Assembly: GCA_963709325.1 (NCBI GenBank)
Contig: CAVPVV010000003.1
Location: 3,410,001-3,474,000 of the forward strand
Length of the DNA: 64,000 bases
Source of the DNA: VFZN01 sp963709325
Lineage (GTDB): Bacteria; Acidobacteriota; Vicinamibacteria; Vicinamibacterales; UBA2999
Direction: 5' to 3'
Shown: one piece after another, positions 45,811-54,155 of the stretch
How positions within the stretch are numbered: position 1 is the first letter of the stretch
Layout: every line of letters begins with the position of its first letter
Notes under the pieces: generated by a model
Databases searched by the model: none
What the model was told of the DNA's origin: nothing
Seen by the model: only the letters and a program-made list of their open reading frames with translations
Translations under genes and position numbers: made by a program

Positions 45811-46545
45811 GTGGGCCGGGCGTGGACCGTGTGCTGTGCCGTGGTGCTGACGGCGGCCTGCGCCAGCAATCCGCTGTCGCGTAAGTACCGAGTACGAAGA
45901 AGAGGTGTACGTCAATCTCGACGGCTCGGCTACCGTATACGTGAACGCGGCGGTGCCGGCGCTCGTCGCGTTGCGCGGCGCCGACTTACCGCTCGATCCC
46001 ACGGCCCGTCTCGATCGGCAGGAGGTGCGAGCGCTCTTCGAAGCGCCGGTGGCCAGGGTGGCCAACGTCAGCACGTCGCGCCGCGACGGTCGCCGCTACG
46101 TCCATGTGCGGCTCGACGTCGACGACATCCGCCGCCTGAGCGAGGCGCCGATGTTCGCCTGGTCCCGCTACCGATTCGACGTCTCGAGTGAGACCGCCGG
46201 AGTACAGCCAGACCGTCGACGGCGCCGCTGGCAGGGACGTCGGCGATGTGGGCTGGTCGGGACGCGAGCTGGTCGCGATTCAGGCTGCACCTGCCGAGCC
46301 GCGTCACTTTCCACAACTCACCGTCGAAGGAGGTCCTCCGCGGCAACATCATCGTCTGGGAGCAGCCGCTCGACCGATCGTCGGAAGGGCACGCCGCTGT
46401 CGATCGACGTGAAGATGGACAGCGACTCGATTCTCGCCAACACGCTGGTCCTGTTCGGCGGGATGATCGTGCTGGTCGCGATCACCTTCGTGGCCTTCAT
46501 CTGGTTCATCAGGAGCCGAGGCAGCGATTCCGAAGTGAGAAGTGA
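45811..46545 (+). CDS. Lipoprotein with C-terminal membrane helix, frameshifted
   Basis: GTG 45811 starts a lipoprotein signal (CCAVVLTAACAS, lipobox LTAAC). Repaired reading gives about 240 residues: EEEVYVNLDGSATVYVNAAV, a mixed alpha/beta domain, LHLPSRVTFHNSPSKEVLRG, IIVWEQPLDR, then one membrane helix near the end (LVLFGGMIVLVAITFVAFIW) and FIRSRG. Four indels (near 45888, 46196, 46279 and 46391) each look like a single inserted base. The stop is probably one of the TGA triplets in the heptamer tract at 46532-46559; 46543-46545 is used here. No family recognised. Both lipid anchor and C-terminal helix would hold it to the membrane, an odd combination. Confidence 0.55.
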
Positions 46546-46559
46546 GAAGGCTGAGGAGT
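46532..46559. repeat. Heptamer tract (GAAGTGA word)
   Basis: GAAGTGA, GAAGTGA, GAAGGCT, GAGGAGT. Contains several TGA triplets at the end of the lipoprotein gene. Shares its word with the tract at 51704-51759. Confidence 0.7.
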
Positions 46560-46592
46560 GTGACGGTTGTCCTTCTGCCTTGACGCGGCTTT

Positions 46593-47151
46593 CTAACGAT
46601 CCGAGGCGAGCCCCTCGCGGACCTCGTCGGTCGGTGCGCAGGGCGTTGGTCACCTCGAAGGCGCCGAAGCCGGTCGCGAGCGACCGCGCCAGCATCCGCT
46701 CGACGTTGCTGTTGACCACGCCCTCCAGCGTGACGCGGCCGTTGCGGACGATCGACGTGGATCGGCGGGTTGACCATGCGATGCGTACTGCCAGAACGAC
46801 GAGTTGCCGTAGATGGCGCGCGCGATTCGGAACCGCAGCTCGTCGTCGAACGTCGAGACGGGCAGCACCTCGATGCCGTTCTCGATCGAGACGACGCCGT
46901 CCACGGACCGCACCCGCCGCTCGAGATCGTCCCGCTTGTAGGGCATCGTCACCCAGCCGCGTGAGCGTGACGCGCCCGTCTTCGACCGCCGGCCGAGATG
47001 CTGTCGAAGATCGTGTACTGCGTGTAGCGATTGACCTGGTCGGAGATCTTCTCGAGCACCGCCCGTCCCGCACCGGTATCTGCGCCGATGCAACCGAAGG
47101 CACGACGAACAGGCCGATGGCCAGGAGCAGAGTGGATATGGTGGCTTTCAT
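46593..47151 (-). CDS. Exported BON-domain protein, frameshifted
   Basis: ATG 47151 begins MKATISTLLLAIGLFVVPSV, a signal peptide, followed after indel correction by two BON domains: one near RRVRSVDGVVSIENGIEVLP and one near IVRNGRVTLEGVVNSNVERM, ending with TNALRTDEVREGLASDR and TAG (46595-46593). BON domains bind phospholipid in OsmY-like periplasmic proteins that respond to envelope stress. About 185 residues. At least four indels are needed (near 47040, 46980, 46760 and 46625). Last gene of the minus-strand group 46.6-50.6 kb, but separated from the VWA gene by element B. Confidence 0.7.
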
Positions 47152-47233
47152 GAAGGGTGACCTCTCGGTCACTGCTACTGCGAAGTGTGTACCAGCGAAT
47201 GTGTCCTGTACGGCTGACGCTGGCGGGTGTCCC

Positions 47234-47532
47234 GCGTCCAATGACGATTTGGGATTGGCGATTGACGACTCATTGACGATCCGGGGATTGGGGATTGCGC
47301 CACTCGATTGGCGATTGGGGCATTGGCGATCGAGGAATCCGGCGAATTGCGATTGGTAATTTGGTGGCCCTCGCCGCACTCTCATCTCATGCGGCACCGA
47401 ATCGCCAAATGGTGATTCCCTCAATCGCTCAAAGGCCCGATGAGGCAATCCTCAATCGAATGCCGCAATCCCGGAATCCCCCGATCATCAATAAATCGTC
47501 AATCGCCAATCGCCCCAATCGCCAATGGACGC
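47234..47532. repeat. Dispersed inverted heptamer element, copy B
   Basis: About 299 bases between the BON gene start and the VWA gene stop, starting GCGTCCAATGACGATT and ending CAATCGCCAATGGACGC. GATTG-type units in the left half, CAATC-type in the right. Shares GACGATCCGGGGATTGGG and CAATCGAATGCCGCAATCC with copy C and the end sequences with A and C. Accounts for most of the 392-base gene-free stretch 47152-47543; the rest shows nothing recognisable. Confidence 0.8.
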
Positions 47533-47543
47533 CGACACTGGCG

Positions 47544-48611
47544 TCAGGGCGTCGCGATGTAGCCGCGGCGGGCCCTGACGCGCAGGGAGGGGTCTTTGAC
47601 TTCGACGCGGATGCTGTGCCAGCGCCCGTCCTTGTGACCCTGGGCTCGGATAGCCGATGTAGTACTGCTTGCTCAGCTCGTCGGCAATTGTCGCGGTCGC
47701 GGGATCCAGGTCGCGCGGATCGGCGACGATCTCGGTGCGGCCGCCGCTGTCGTCGGTAATCTGCCGCAGCGCCGCGGCGTTGACGCGATCGTCGGCACCG
47801 CCGCGCTGGTAGACGCCGCCACCGCCGCCGCCCGGGAACGGATACCCGCCGCCGCTCCCACCGCGGCCGCCGCCGCCCGGGATCGGGAACGGGAATCGGG
47901 AAGCGCGGCCCGCCGCCGACCGGCGGCCGCGGCCGGCTCATGATCGTCGGCACGCCCTCGCCATCGATGCCGACTGCGTAGACGAGCACTTCGCTCTCGC
48001 GCACGACCTGCCGCACCTCGCCGACGCCGACGCGGCTGCTGGTGTCGTTCCCGTCGGAGATGATGACGATCGCCTTCTTGCGGTTTCGCCGCGCGTGCGC
48101 CATCGGAACCGCCTCGGCCACCGCGTCGTACATCGCGGTCCCTCCGTTCGGGTTGACGCGGCCGAGGCTCCAGCTGACTGCGCGGCGATCGGTCGGTCCA
48201 GTCCTGCACCAGGTCGGCTCCGCCGCTGAAGCGATACAGGAAGAACTCGTCCTGCTCGTCGTTCAGCTGCTGCAGGAACCGGTCGATCGCATCGCGGGCG
48301 GCGTGCCACTTCTGGCCCTGCATGCTGCCGCTCGTGTCGAGCACGATGCCGAGGCTGACCGGCGTGCGGTCGGCGGAGAAGTTCGTGATCTCGACCGGCT
48401 GGTTGTCCTCGTAGACGACGAAGTCGTCCTTGGTCAGCCCGCTGAGGAATCGCCCGGTGCGGTCCGTGACCGTCGCGGTGACGTTGATGAGCTCGACTCC
48501 GCTCTTGAAGCGGAACCCCTCCTGACCTGACAGCGGCGCGGTGGCCGACAGGCCGGCCAGGATCACGAGTCCGAGAATTGCTGCGGTCGGACGCCGAATC
48601 AGGTGACGCAT
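47544..48611 (-). CDS. VWFA-related (Acidobacteria-type) protein, frameshifted
   Basis: About 350 residues when repaired. Signal peptide (AAILGLVILAGLSATAPLSG), a short beta domain (VELINVTATVTDRTGRFLSG, FVVYEDNQPVEITNFS), then a von Willebrand A domain with metal site DTSGSM (LGIVLDTSGSMQGQKW) and ISDGNDTSS, a Gly/Pro-rich insert, and the ending RARRGYIATP before TGA. This order is that of the VWFA-related Acidobacterial domain family, which is expanded in that phylum; function unknown, probably protein-protein binding in the periplasm. Three or four indels (near 48185, 47905, 47850 and 47645). ATG 48611. 33 bases after the FxLYD-like gene. Confidence 0.82.
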
Positions 48612-48644
48612 GGCTGCACCCCGAACTTGCTTCTGACTCCTAAC

Positions 48645-49473
48645 CTACTTTTCACTTCGCGTCAGCGCAACCGGCGCCGTCGCCGGAGGCTCGCCGCGCC
48701 GATCCACGTGCGCCAGCGTCCCGTCCTCGGTCCGGAAGCTCACACGATAGCGGGCGACCGACGGTCGGCGCCGCGATCTTCACGACGAATGGCGATTCGT
48801 CTCCGCCGGTCAGCTTCAGGAAGTCGATCGGCGCCTTCGCGCTGGTGACGAACGCGCCCTGCTGATCGAACAGGTAGACCACCGCCGTGACCCGTTCGAG
48901 CGCCACCCCGGCCGGCGGGTTTCGCACCAGGCCGGCCACCGACAGGTTGACGCCCTGCCGCTCGTGCCGCAGCGACAGCAACTCGAGCGGCGCCGGCGCC
49001 GCCTGGGCGTGGGCCGTCGTCCGAGCGTCGCCGCGGTGGCTCATCCGCACCAACACGACGCCTGCCGAGCACGATGGCGATTACCGCGGCGGCGAGTCGC
49101 AGCCAGTGCTGGTGCTGTTGGCTTTCGCGAATCGGCGACTCGGATCCCAGGAAGCTGGCCTGCACCGACACGGTCCCCGGCGCTGGTGCCACGACGGTCT
49201 CGGAGAGCGATGGCGAAGCGATCTCGACCCGCGGCAGTTCGGTGACGGATGTGGCGGGTCCGCGCCACGGCGCGGTCGATGCAGCCGGCCGCGGTTCCGG
49301 CCCGAACACGTCGGCCTCGTCGGACGGAACGATTCGTCGGCGGCAGCTGCCAGCGCCGCCACCCGCGCCGCCGCGCGCAGCTTCTCGCCGTGCGTCGCTC
49401 GCCACGCCACCACGCTCATCACGAGTGCGAGGACCAGCGAGACGAGCGTGACCGCTATCAGTAGCATCTCCAT
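48645..49473 (-). CDS. Membrane-anchored FxLYD-like domain protein, frameshifted
   Basis: ATG 49473 gives an N-terminal helix (LLIAVTLVSLVLALVMSVVAW), a linker with TELPRVEIASPSLSETVV, a second helix (WLRLAAAVIAIVLG) and a C-terminal beta domain (LELLSLRHERQGVNLSVAGL, VTAVVYLFDQQGAFV, GDESPFVVKIAAPTVARYRV) resembling the FxLYD group, small extracellular sandwich domains. The end RTEDGTLAHVDRRGEPPAT... reaches TAG at 48647-48645. Three indels (near 49335, 49050 and 48765). About 275 residues. Lies 7 bases from the TonB-like gene stop and 33 bases upstream of the VWA start, so probably one operon. Confidence 0.6.
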
Positions 49474-49480
49474 ACCGTCC

Positions 49481-50579
49481 TCACCGCAGCCGGAACTCGA
49501 CCGACACTTCCACGATCACGTCCACCGGGGTGCCCTTCAGCGTGGCTGGCGCGAACCGCCATTGCCTGACCGCCTGAATCGCCTGCTCGTTCAACCCCAG
49601 GCCGAGGCCGCGCATCACCTTCACGTCCCCGACGCTGCCGTCCCGGCGAATCACGATCTCGAGCTCCACTTCGCCTTCAAGGTTGGCCCGGCGCGCCTGA
49701 TCCGAGTAGAGCGCTCGAACCTCCTTGAGCAGCCGCGGGCGGCGCCACGCCGCTGCCGGGTCGATACGGCCCGCCGCCGGTGCCACCGCCGGATCCATCG
49801 CCGATGCCGGAGCCGTCACCCGGCCCCAGGCCCGTTCCCTGGCCGCTTCCCACTCCGCCTCCAACACCCGGCCCGGAGCTCGGCTTCGGCTGCTCGCTCT
49901 TCACCATCAGGCCTTCACGATCCTGCTGATCGGCCGGCTTGGTCGCAATCGGCGCCATCACGGGCGGCAACGTCTTCGCGTCGAGCGGCGCGGGTGGAGG
50001 CTCGACCACCTTTGGTTTCACCTCGAGCGGCGGGGGGAGCTTGCGGACCGGAAGAGGGCTGCTAATCTTCGACTCGCCTTTGCGCTCTGCTTTCGGCGGA
50101 GGCGCTTTCATGCGCAGGCCGCCACCTCCGCCTCCGCCGCCAGGTCCTGGCGTGGTGAGGAAGACGAGGCGCACCGGATCGGGATCCTTGAGAGCTTCGG
50201 TCGGCGTCGGCGTGGCCGTGGCACTCAGGCTCGCGACCAGGAGGATCGTTGCGGCGATCGCGCCGTGGAGGCTGGTCGAGAGCGCCAGCGGCATCGTGGC
50301 CGGGCGGCCGGTTTCCGGGTTGGGGCCGAACAGCTCCCGCCCCAGTTCGCCGGCCGCGGCCGGCCGGGCGACCGGCAGTCCCGCCTTGAGCGCCCGGACG
50401 GCCCGGACCGCTTCCGGCTGCGGCACATACCCATAGAACGCCTGATCGACAAGCACCCCAGCCGGGGCGAACGCCGCCACCGATCGAATCTCGCCGCGGG
50501 CCAGCAGGCTGATGACCAGGCGCTCCGGCACGCGAGCGGCCGCGGCGATGTCCTGGGCGGTGTAGACGTCAGGCGGCAT
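49481..50579 (-). CDS. TonB-type energy transducer with N-terminal HTH, frameshifted
   Basis: ATG 50579. Residues 1-40 (DVYTAQDIAAAARVPERLVI, then SLLARGEIRS) look like a MerR/excisionase-type helix-turn-helix. One membrane helix lies near residue 125 (LHGAIAATILLVASLSATA), then a Pro/Lys-rich periplasmic spacer, a Gly-rich segment, and the TonB C-terminal domain (RRANLEGEVELEIVIRRDGS, AIQAVRQWRFAPATLKGTPV, VIVEVSVEFRLR). One indel near 49755 joins the two parts; about 365 residues. TonB domains contact outer-membrane receptors, so the helix orientation would leave the HTH-like part in the cytosol, perhaps coupling transport to regulation. Heads the minus-strand group with the FxLYD-like and VWA genes. 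Confidence 0.72.
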
Positions 50580-50797
50580 GGGTCCGGCCCTCCTCATCGC
50601 AAAAGCCTTGCCGTCGTGGTGGGATCGAGCCAACCAGCGCTCCTCACCAAATATCGCCTGTTTTGACGGTTTATCGCACACGATGGGCAAAAGGCGACGG
50701 GAGCTCCCGAATGGTTGGCTTCGGAAGGCGACACCGAGCGTCCACTCGCAGCCACAACGCTTGTGCCCTTCCCGGTTTCCTGCTAAATCACCGCCTC

Positions 50798-51694
50798 ATG
50801 CTCAGACCCCTCGCCCTCGCGCTCTGCGTGGTCCTCCTGACGGTGCCGGTCGGCACCCAGCCGCGCAAGCTGAAGGTCCACATCTCCGTCGACATGGAAG
50901 GCATCGCCGGCGTTGTCACCGGCGACCAGCTCGGACCGAGTGGCTTCGAGTATGGCCGCTTCCGCGAGTTCATGACCAAGGAGGCGCTTGCCGCGGTCAC
51001 CGCTGCCCGCGAGGCCGGGGCGACGGACATCGTCGTCGCCGACTCGCATGGCAACGGCGAGAACCTGCTGATCGAGCAGTTCCCGCCGGACATCCGCATC
51101 GTCCGGTCGTGGCCGCGCAAGCTGGCGATGATGGCTGGCATCGACGAATCGTTCGACGCCGCCATCTTCATCGGTTATCACGCCTCGACGACGAACCCGA
51201 TGGGCGTGCGCGCCCACACCAACTCGAGCGCGACGCTGACACGGGTCGCGCTGAACGGCGTGGACATGACCGAAGGCGCCTGGAACGCGGCAATTGCCGG
51301 CCACTTCAACGTGCCGGTCGTGATGGTCTCCGGAGACGATGCCGCGGTCGCCGAGGTGCGGAAGGTGATCGGTCCGATCGAGGGGGCTGAGGTCAAGACG
51401 TCGCTCGGCTTCCACTCCGCACAAACGATGACGCCGCAGGCGGCGCTGACGCTGATTGCCGACCACGTCAAGAAAGGACTGGCACGCCGCGGCGAGCTCA
51501 AGCCCTACAAGCCGTCGGGTCCGATCATCGTCGACGTCTCGTTCAAGCACTATCTCCCGGCTGAAGTCCTCTCCTACCTGCCGCTCTTCGAGCGCAACGG
51601 ATCGCACGCGGTGCGCTACCGCGCGAAGGACATGGTCGAGGCGACTTCGATCATGGAGTTCATCGACGAGTATCGTTCCGATCTCAGCCCCTAG
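50798..51694 (+). CDS. D-aminopeptidase, M55 family (DppA-like)
   Basis: 298 residues, intact. Zinc peptidase releasing D-amino acids from short peptides. Family start KVHISVDMEGIAGVV (Asp and Glu zinc ligands), VVADSHGNGENLL (His), FIGYHASTTNPMGVRAHTNSS (His) and GFHSAQTMTP are all present in order. A short N-terminal signal (LALALCVVLLTVPVGTQ) suggests export, unlike cytosolic Bacillus DppA. ATG 50798 was chosen over upstream starts because the signal begins there. Fits with the D-aminoacylase at 31-32.5 kb and the class C hydrolase nearby. Confidence 0.9.
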   Translation: MLRPLALALCVVLLTVPVGTQPRKLKVHISVDMEGIAGVVTGDQLGPSGFEYGRFREFMTKEALAAVTAAREAGATDIVVADSHGNGENLLIEQFPPDIRIVRSWPRKLAMMAGIDESFDAAIFIGYHASTTNPMGVRAHTNSSATLTRVALNGVDMTEGAWNAAIAGHFNVPVVMVSGDDAAVAEVRKVIGPIEGAEVKTSLGFHSAQTMTPQAALTLIADHVKKGLARRGELKPYKPSGPIIVDVSFKHYLPAEVLSYLPLFERNGSHAVRYRAKDMVEATSIMEFIDEYRSDLSP

Positions 51695-51703
51695 GAGTCG
51701 CAG

Positions 51704-51759
51704 GAAGTGAAGTGAGAACTGAGAAGTGCGAGGTGGGAAGTGAGAGGTGAGAAGTGAAA
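51704..51759. repeat. Heptamer tract overlapping the next start codon
   Basis: Eight 7-base units: GAAGTGA, AGTGAGA, ACTGAGA, AGTGCGA, GGTGGGA, AGTGAGA, GGTGAGA, AGTGAAA. The GTG start of the propeller gene (51754) is inside the last unit, and the tract's GAGG/GGGA words would serve as its ribosome-binding site. Confidence 0.85.
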
Positions 51760-52710
51760 GGCTCTTCCAGGTTGGCGACGCGCCTGATCCTCTCGACGTG
51801 CCTCATCTGCGGGCTGGTCGGCGCCGGCGTCGGTGCGGGTCAGACGCCGTCGGGCCAATACACGCGCGTCGTGGGCTGGGCGCCGCCGCCTGGCGGCACC
51901 GAGTGGGGCCAGGTGCCCGGAATGACGATCGACGCGGCCGGCCGCCTGTTCGTGTTCCGTCGCGCCGAACCGCCCATCGTCGAGCTCGACGCCGACGGCA
52001 AGGTGCTCAAGACGTGGGGTGGCGGCACGTTCGTGTGGCCGCATGGCATCCGCGTCGATCGCGACGGCTTTCTCTGGATCACCGACGGCAGGAATCGCGA
52101 TGGGCGGGGACAGCAGGTCTTCAAATACACGCGCGACGGGCGGCTGGTGATGACGCTCGGCACAAAGGGCGTGGCCGGGGAAGGGCCCGACATTTTCAAC
52201 GGACCGTGCGACGTCGCGGTTGCCGAGAACGGCGACATCTTCGTCGCCGACGGGCACTGGAACGCGCGCATCGTCAAGTTCTCGAAGGACGGCGCGTTCA
52301 TCAAGGCCTGGGGCCGGAAGGGCAGCGGCCCGGGAGAATTCGACGTGCCGCACACGCTGGTGATCGACAAGCGGGGACGGCTGCTGGTCGGCGACCGCTC
52401 CAACAAGCGCATCGAGATCTTCGACCAGGATGGCCGCTATCTCACCGAGTGGACGCACCTGGGCTCGCCGAGCGGCATGTTCATCTCAGCCGACGATACG
52501 CTTTACGTGGTGGACTACAACGACCGCAAGGGGATCTTCATCGCCAGCGCCGAGACCGGCGCGGTCAGGCAGAAACTCGACGACGCCGTGGCCGAGTCGG
52601 TCGCCGTCGATTCGGCGGGCAACATCTACGTCGGCGAGACCGTTCCTGGTGAAACGCTTACCGGGCTCCCCGGTGGCAACATCGTCCGCAAGTTCGCGAA
52701 AGGACAATAG
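51754..52710 (+). CDS. Exported NHL-repeat six-bladed propeller protein
   Basis: 318 residues, intact. Signal peptide (RLILSTCLICGLVGAGVGA). Repeating NHL blades: GMTIDAAGRLFVFRR, HGIRVDRDGFLWITDG, DVAVAENGDIFVADGHWNARIVKFS, TLVIDKRGRLLVGDRSNKRIEIF, SVAVDSAGNIYVGE. Members include peptidyl-alpha-hydroxyglycine lyase and many uncharacterised secreted sensors; catalytic assignment is not possible. GTG start 51754 is the only start compatible with the signal peptide and lies in a heptamer tract. Next gene begins one base after its stop, so co-translated with the serine hydrolase. Confidence 0.82.
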   Translation: MKGSSRLATRLILSTCLICGLVGAGVGAGQTPSGQYTRVVGWAPPPGGTEWGQVPGMTIDAAGRLFVFRRAEPPIVELDADGKVLKTWGGGTFVWPHGIRVDRDGFLWITDGRNRDGRGQQVFKYTRDGRLVMTLGTKGVAGEGPDIFNGPCDVAVAENGDIFVADGHWNARIVKFSKDGAFIKAWGRKGSGPGEFDVPHTLVIDKRGRLLVGDRSNKRIEIFDQDGRYLTEWTHLGSPSGMFISADDTLYVVDYNDRKGIFIASAETGAVRQKLDDAVAESVAVDSAGNIYVGETVPGETLTGLPGGNIVRKFAKGQ

Positions 52711-52711
52711 C

Positions 52712-53905
52712 GTGACTGAGCTGCGCGTGCGGCGGTGGTTGATCCTGGCCGTTGCGATCGCGGCCGCGTGGACGAGCGCGGTTGCCGGCCAGGAATCACC
52801 CGATCGTTACGCGGAGCGCATCGAGGCGGCGCAGTCCGGGTCCCCTCGAGAGCTTGGCGCGCTGACGATGACACAAGTGCTCGAACGAGTGAAGGTGCCG
52901 GGCCTGAGCGTGGCGGTGATCAAGGACGGCCGGATCCACTTCGCGAAGGGGTACGGCCTCGCCGACGTCGCGGCGAATCGCCCGGTGCGGCCGGACACGA
53001 TGTTCCAGGCCGCGTCGATCAGCAAACCGGTGACCGCGATGGCCACCGTCCGACTGGCGCAGGAGGGACGCTTCTCGCTCGACGCCGACGTCAACACACT
53101 GCTGAAGTCGTGGAAGGTACCGGCCTCGCCCGATACGTCGGGTCAGCCGGTTACGCCGCGCGGCCTCTCCAGTCACACCGCCGGCGCCGATGACGGCTTC
53201 GGGTTCCCCGGCTACGATCCGTCGGCGCCGCGGCCGACCCTGGTCCAGATCCTCAACGGACAGGCCCCGTCGAACGTCGGTCCGGTGCTGTTCACGCGCC
53301 CGCCGTACCAGGCCTACAAGTACTCAGGGGGCAGCGTGACGCTGATGCAGCTGCTCCTCACCGACGTCACCGGCAAGGCGTTTCCAACGCTGATGCAGGA
53401 GATGGTCCTCACGCCGCTGCAAATGACCGACAGCACGTTCGAGCAGCCGCTGCCCACGGCGCGCGCGCCGCAGGCGGCGCATGCCTACGATCGCGACGGC
53501 AGACCACAAGAAGCGCCGTGGCATGTCTATCCAGAGCAGGCCGCGGCAGGGCTGTGGACGACGCCGACGGACCTGGCGAAGTTCGCGATCGAAGTGCAGC
53601 GCGCGCTTGGCGGGCGGCGCGGCGAGGTCCTCACCCAGGCCTCCGCGCGCGAGATGACGACGCCTGTGGGAGTTGGGCCGTACGGTGTCGGCCTCTCGCT
53701 CGAGAAGCGCGGCGAGGGCTGGTACTTCTCGCACGGCGGCTCGAACTGGGGGTTCCGCTGCCTGCTGTTCGCGCACCTGCGCAAGGGCTATGGCGTCGCC
53801 ATCATGACCAACGGGGACAGCGGCGGGCAGGCGATCAACGAAGTGCTCGAGCGCGTCGCCGCCGCCGATCGCTGGGACATGCTCGATAAGCCGCTCGTGC
53901 GCTGA
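52712..53905 (+). CDS. Serine hydrolase, beta-lactamase class C family
   Basis: 397 residues, intact. Signal peptide (WLILAVAIAAAWTSAVAG). Class C fold: nucleophile SISK (QAASISKPVTAMATV, near residue 107), a YSG triad (AYKYSGGSVTLMQ) in place of YxN, and HGGSNWGF in place of KTG. These substitutions are usual for esterase or D-aminopeptidase-like members, so beta-lactam resistance should not be assumed. GTG 52712 has AAAGGA upstream and follows the propeller gene stop directly. Ends just before element C. Confidence 0.88.
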   Translation: MTELRVRRWLILAVAIAAAWTSAVAGQESPDRYAERIEAAQSGSPRELGALTMTQVLERVKVPGLSVAVIKDGRIHFAKGYGLADVAANRPVRPDTMFQAASISKPVTAMATVRLAQEGRFSLDADVNTLLKSWKVPASPDTSGQPVTPRGLSSHTAGADDGFGFPGYDPSAPRPTLVQILNGQAPSNVGPVLFTRPPYQAYKYSGGSVTLMQLLLTDVTGKAFPTLMQEMVLTPLQMTDSTFEQPLPTARAPQAAHAYDRDGRPQEAPWHVYPEQAAAGLWTTPTDLAKFAIEVQRALGGRRGEVLTQASAREMTTPVGVGPYGVGLSLEKRGEGWYFSHGGSNWGFRCLLFAHLRKGYGVAIMTNGDSGGQAINEVLERVAAADRWDMLDKPLVR

Positions 53906-53907
53906 CG

Positions 53908-54153
53908 CTGTCCATTGGCGATTGGGGGATTGAGGATTGCCGATTTATTGACGATCCGGGGATTGGGTCATTGCGCCAGTCAATTGGCGATTGCCGCATC
54001 GGCGAATCGGGCGATTGTGGGAATCACGATTCAATCGCCATTGACCTGATTCCTCAATGACGCGATGCCACAATCATCAATCGAATGCCGCAATCCCCAA
54101 TCGCCAATCGTCAATGAATCACCAATCGCCAATCACCAATCGTCAATGGACGC
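53908..54153. repeat. Dispersed inverted heptamer element, copy C
   Basis: About 246 bases between convergent stops (serine hydrolase ends 53905, next minus gene ends 54156). Begins GTCCATTGGCGATTG and ends CAATCGTCAATGGAC, 14 of 15 bases inverted-matching. Internal GATTG units then CAATC units; shares blocks with copy B. Confidence 0.85.
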
Positions 54154-54155
54154 GC

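Noticed and set aside
52712..53905. Antibiotic-resistance class C beta-lactamase
   Set aside because: YSG and HGG replace the YxN and KTG motifs of true AmpC enzymes, pointing to an esterase or peptidase-like member.
47234..54153. Insertion sequences or MITEs with transposase
   Set aside because: No transposase gene anywhere in the window and no target-site duplication is visible around the elements; a non-autonomous origin cannot be excluded, so they are listed only as repeats.
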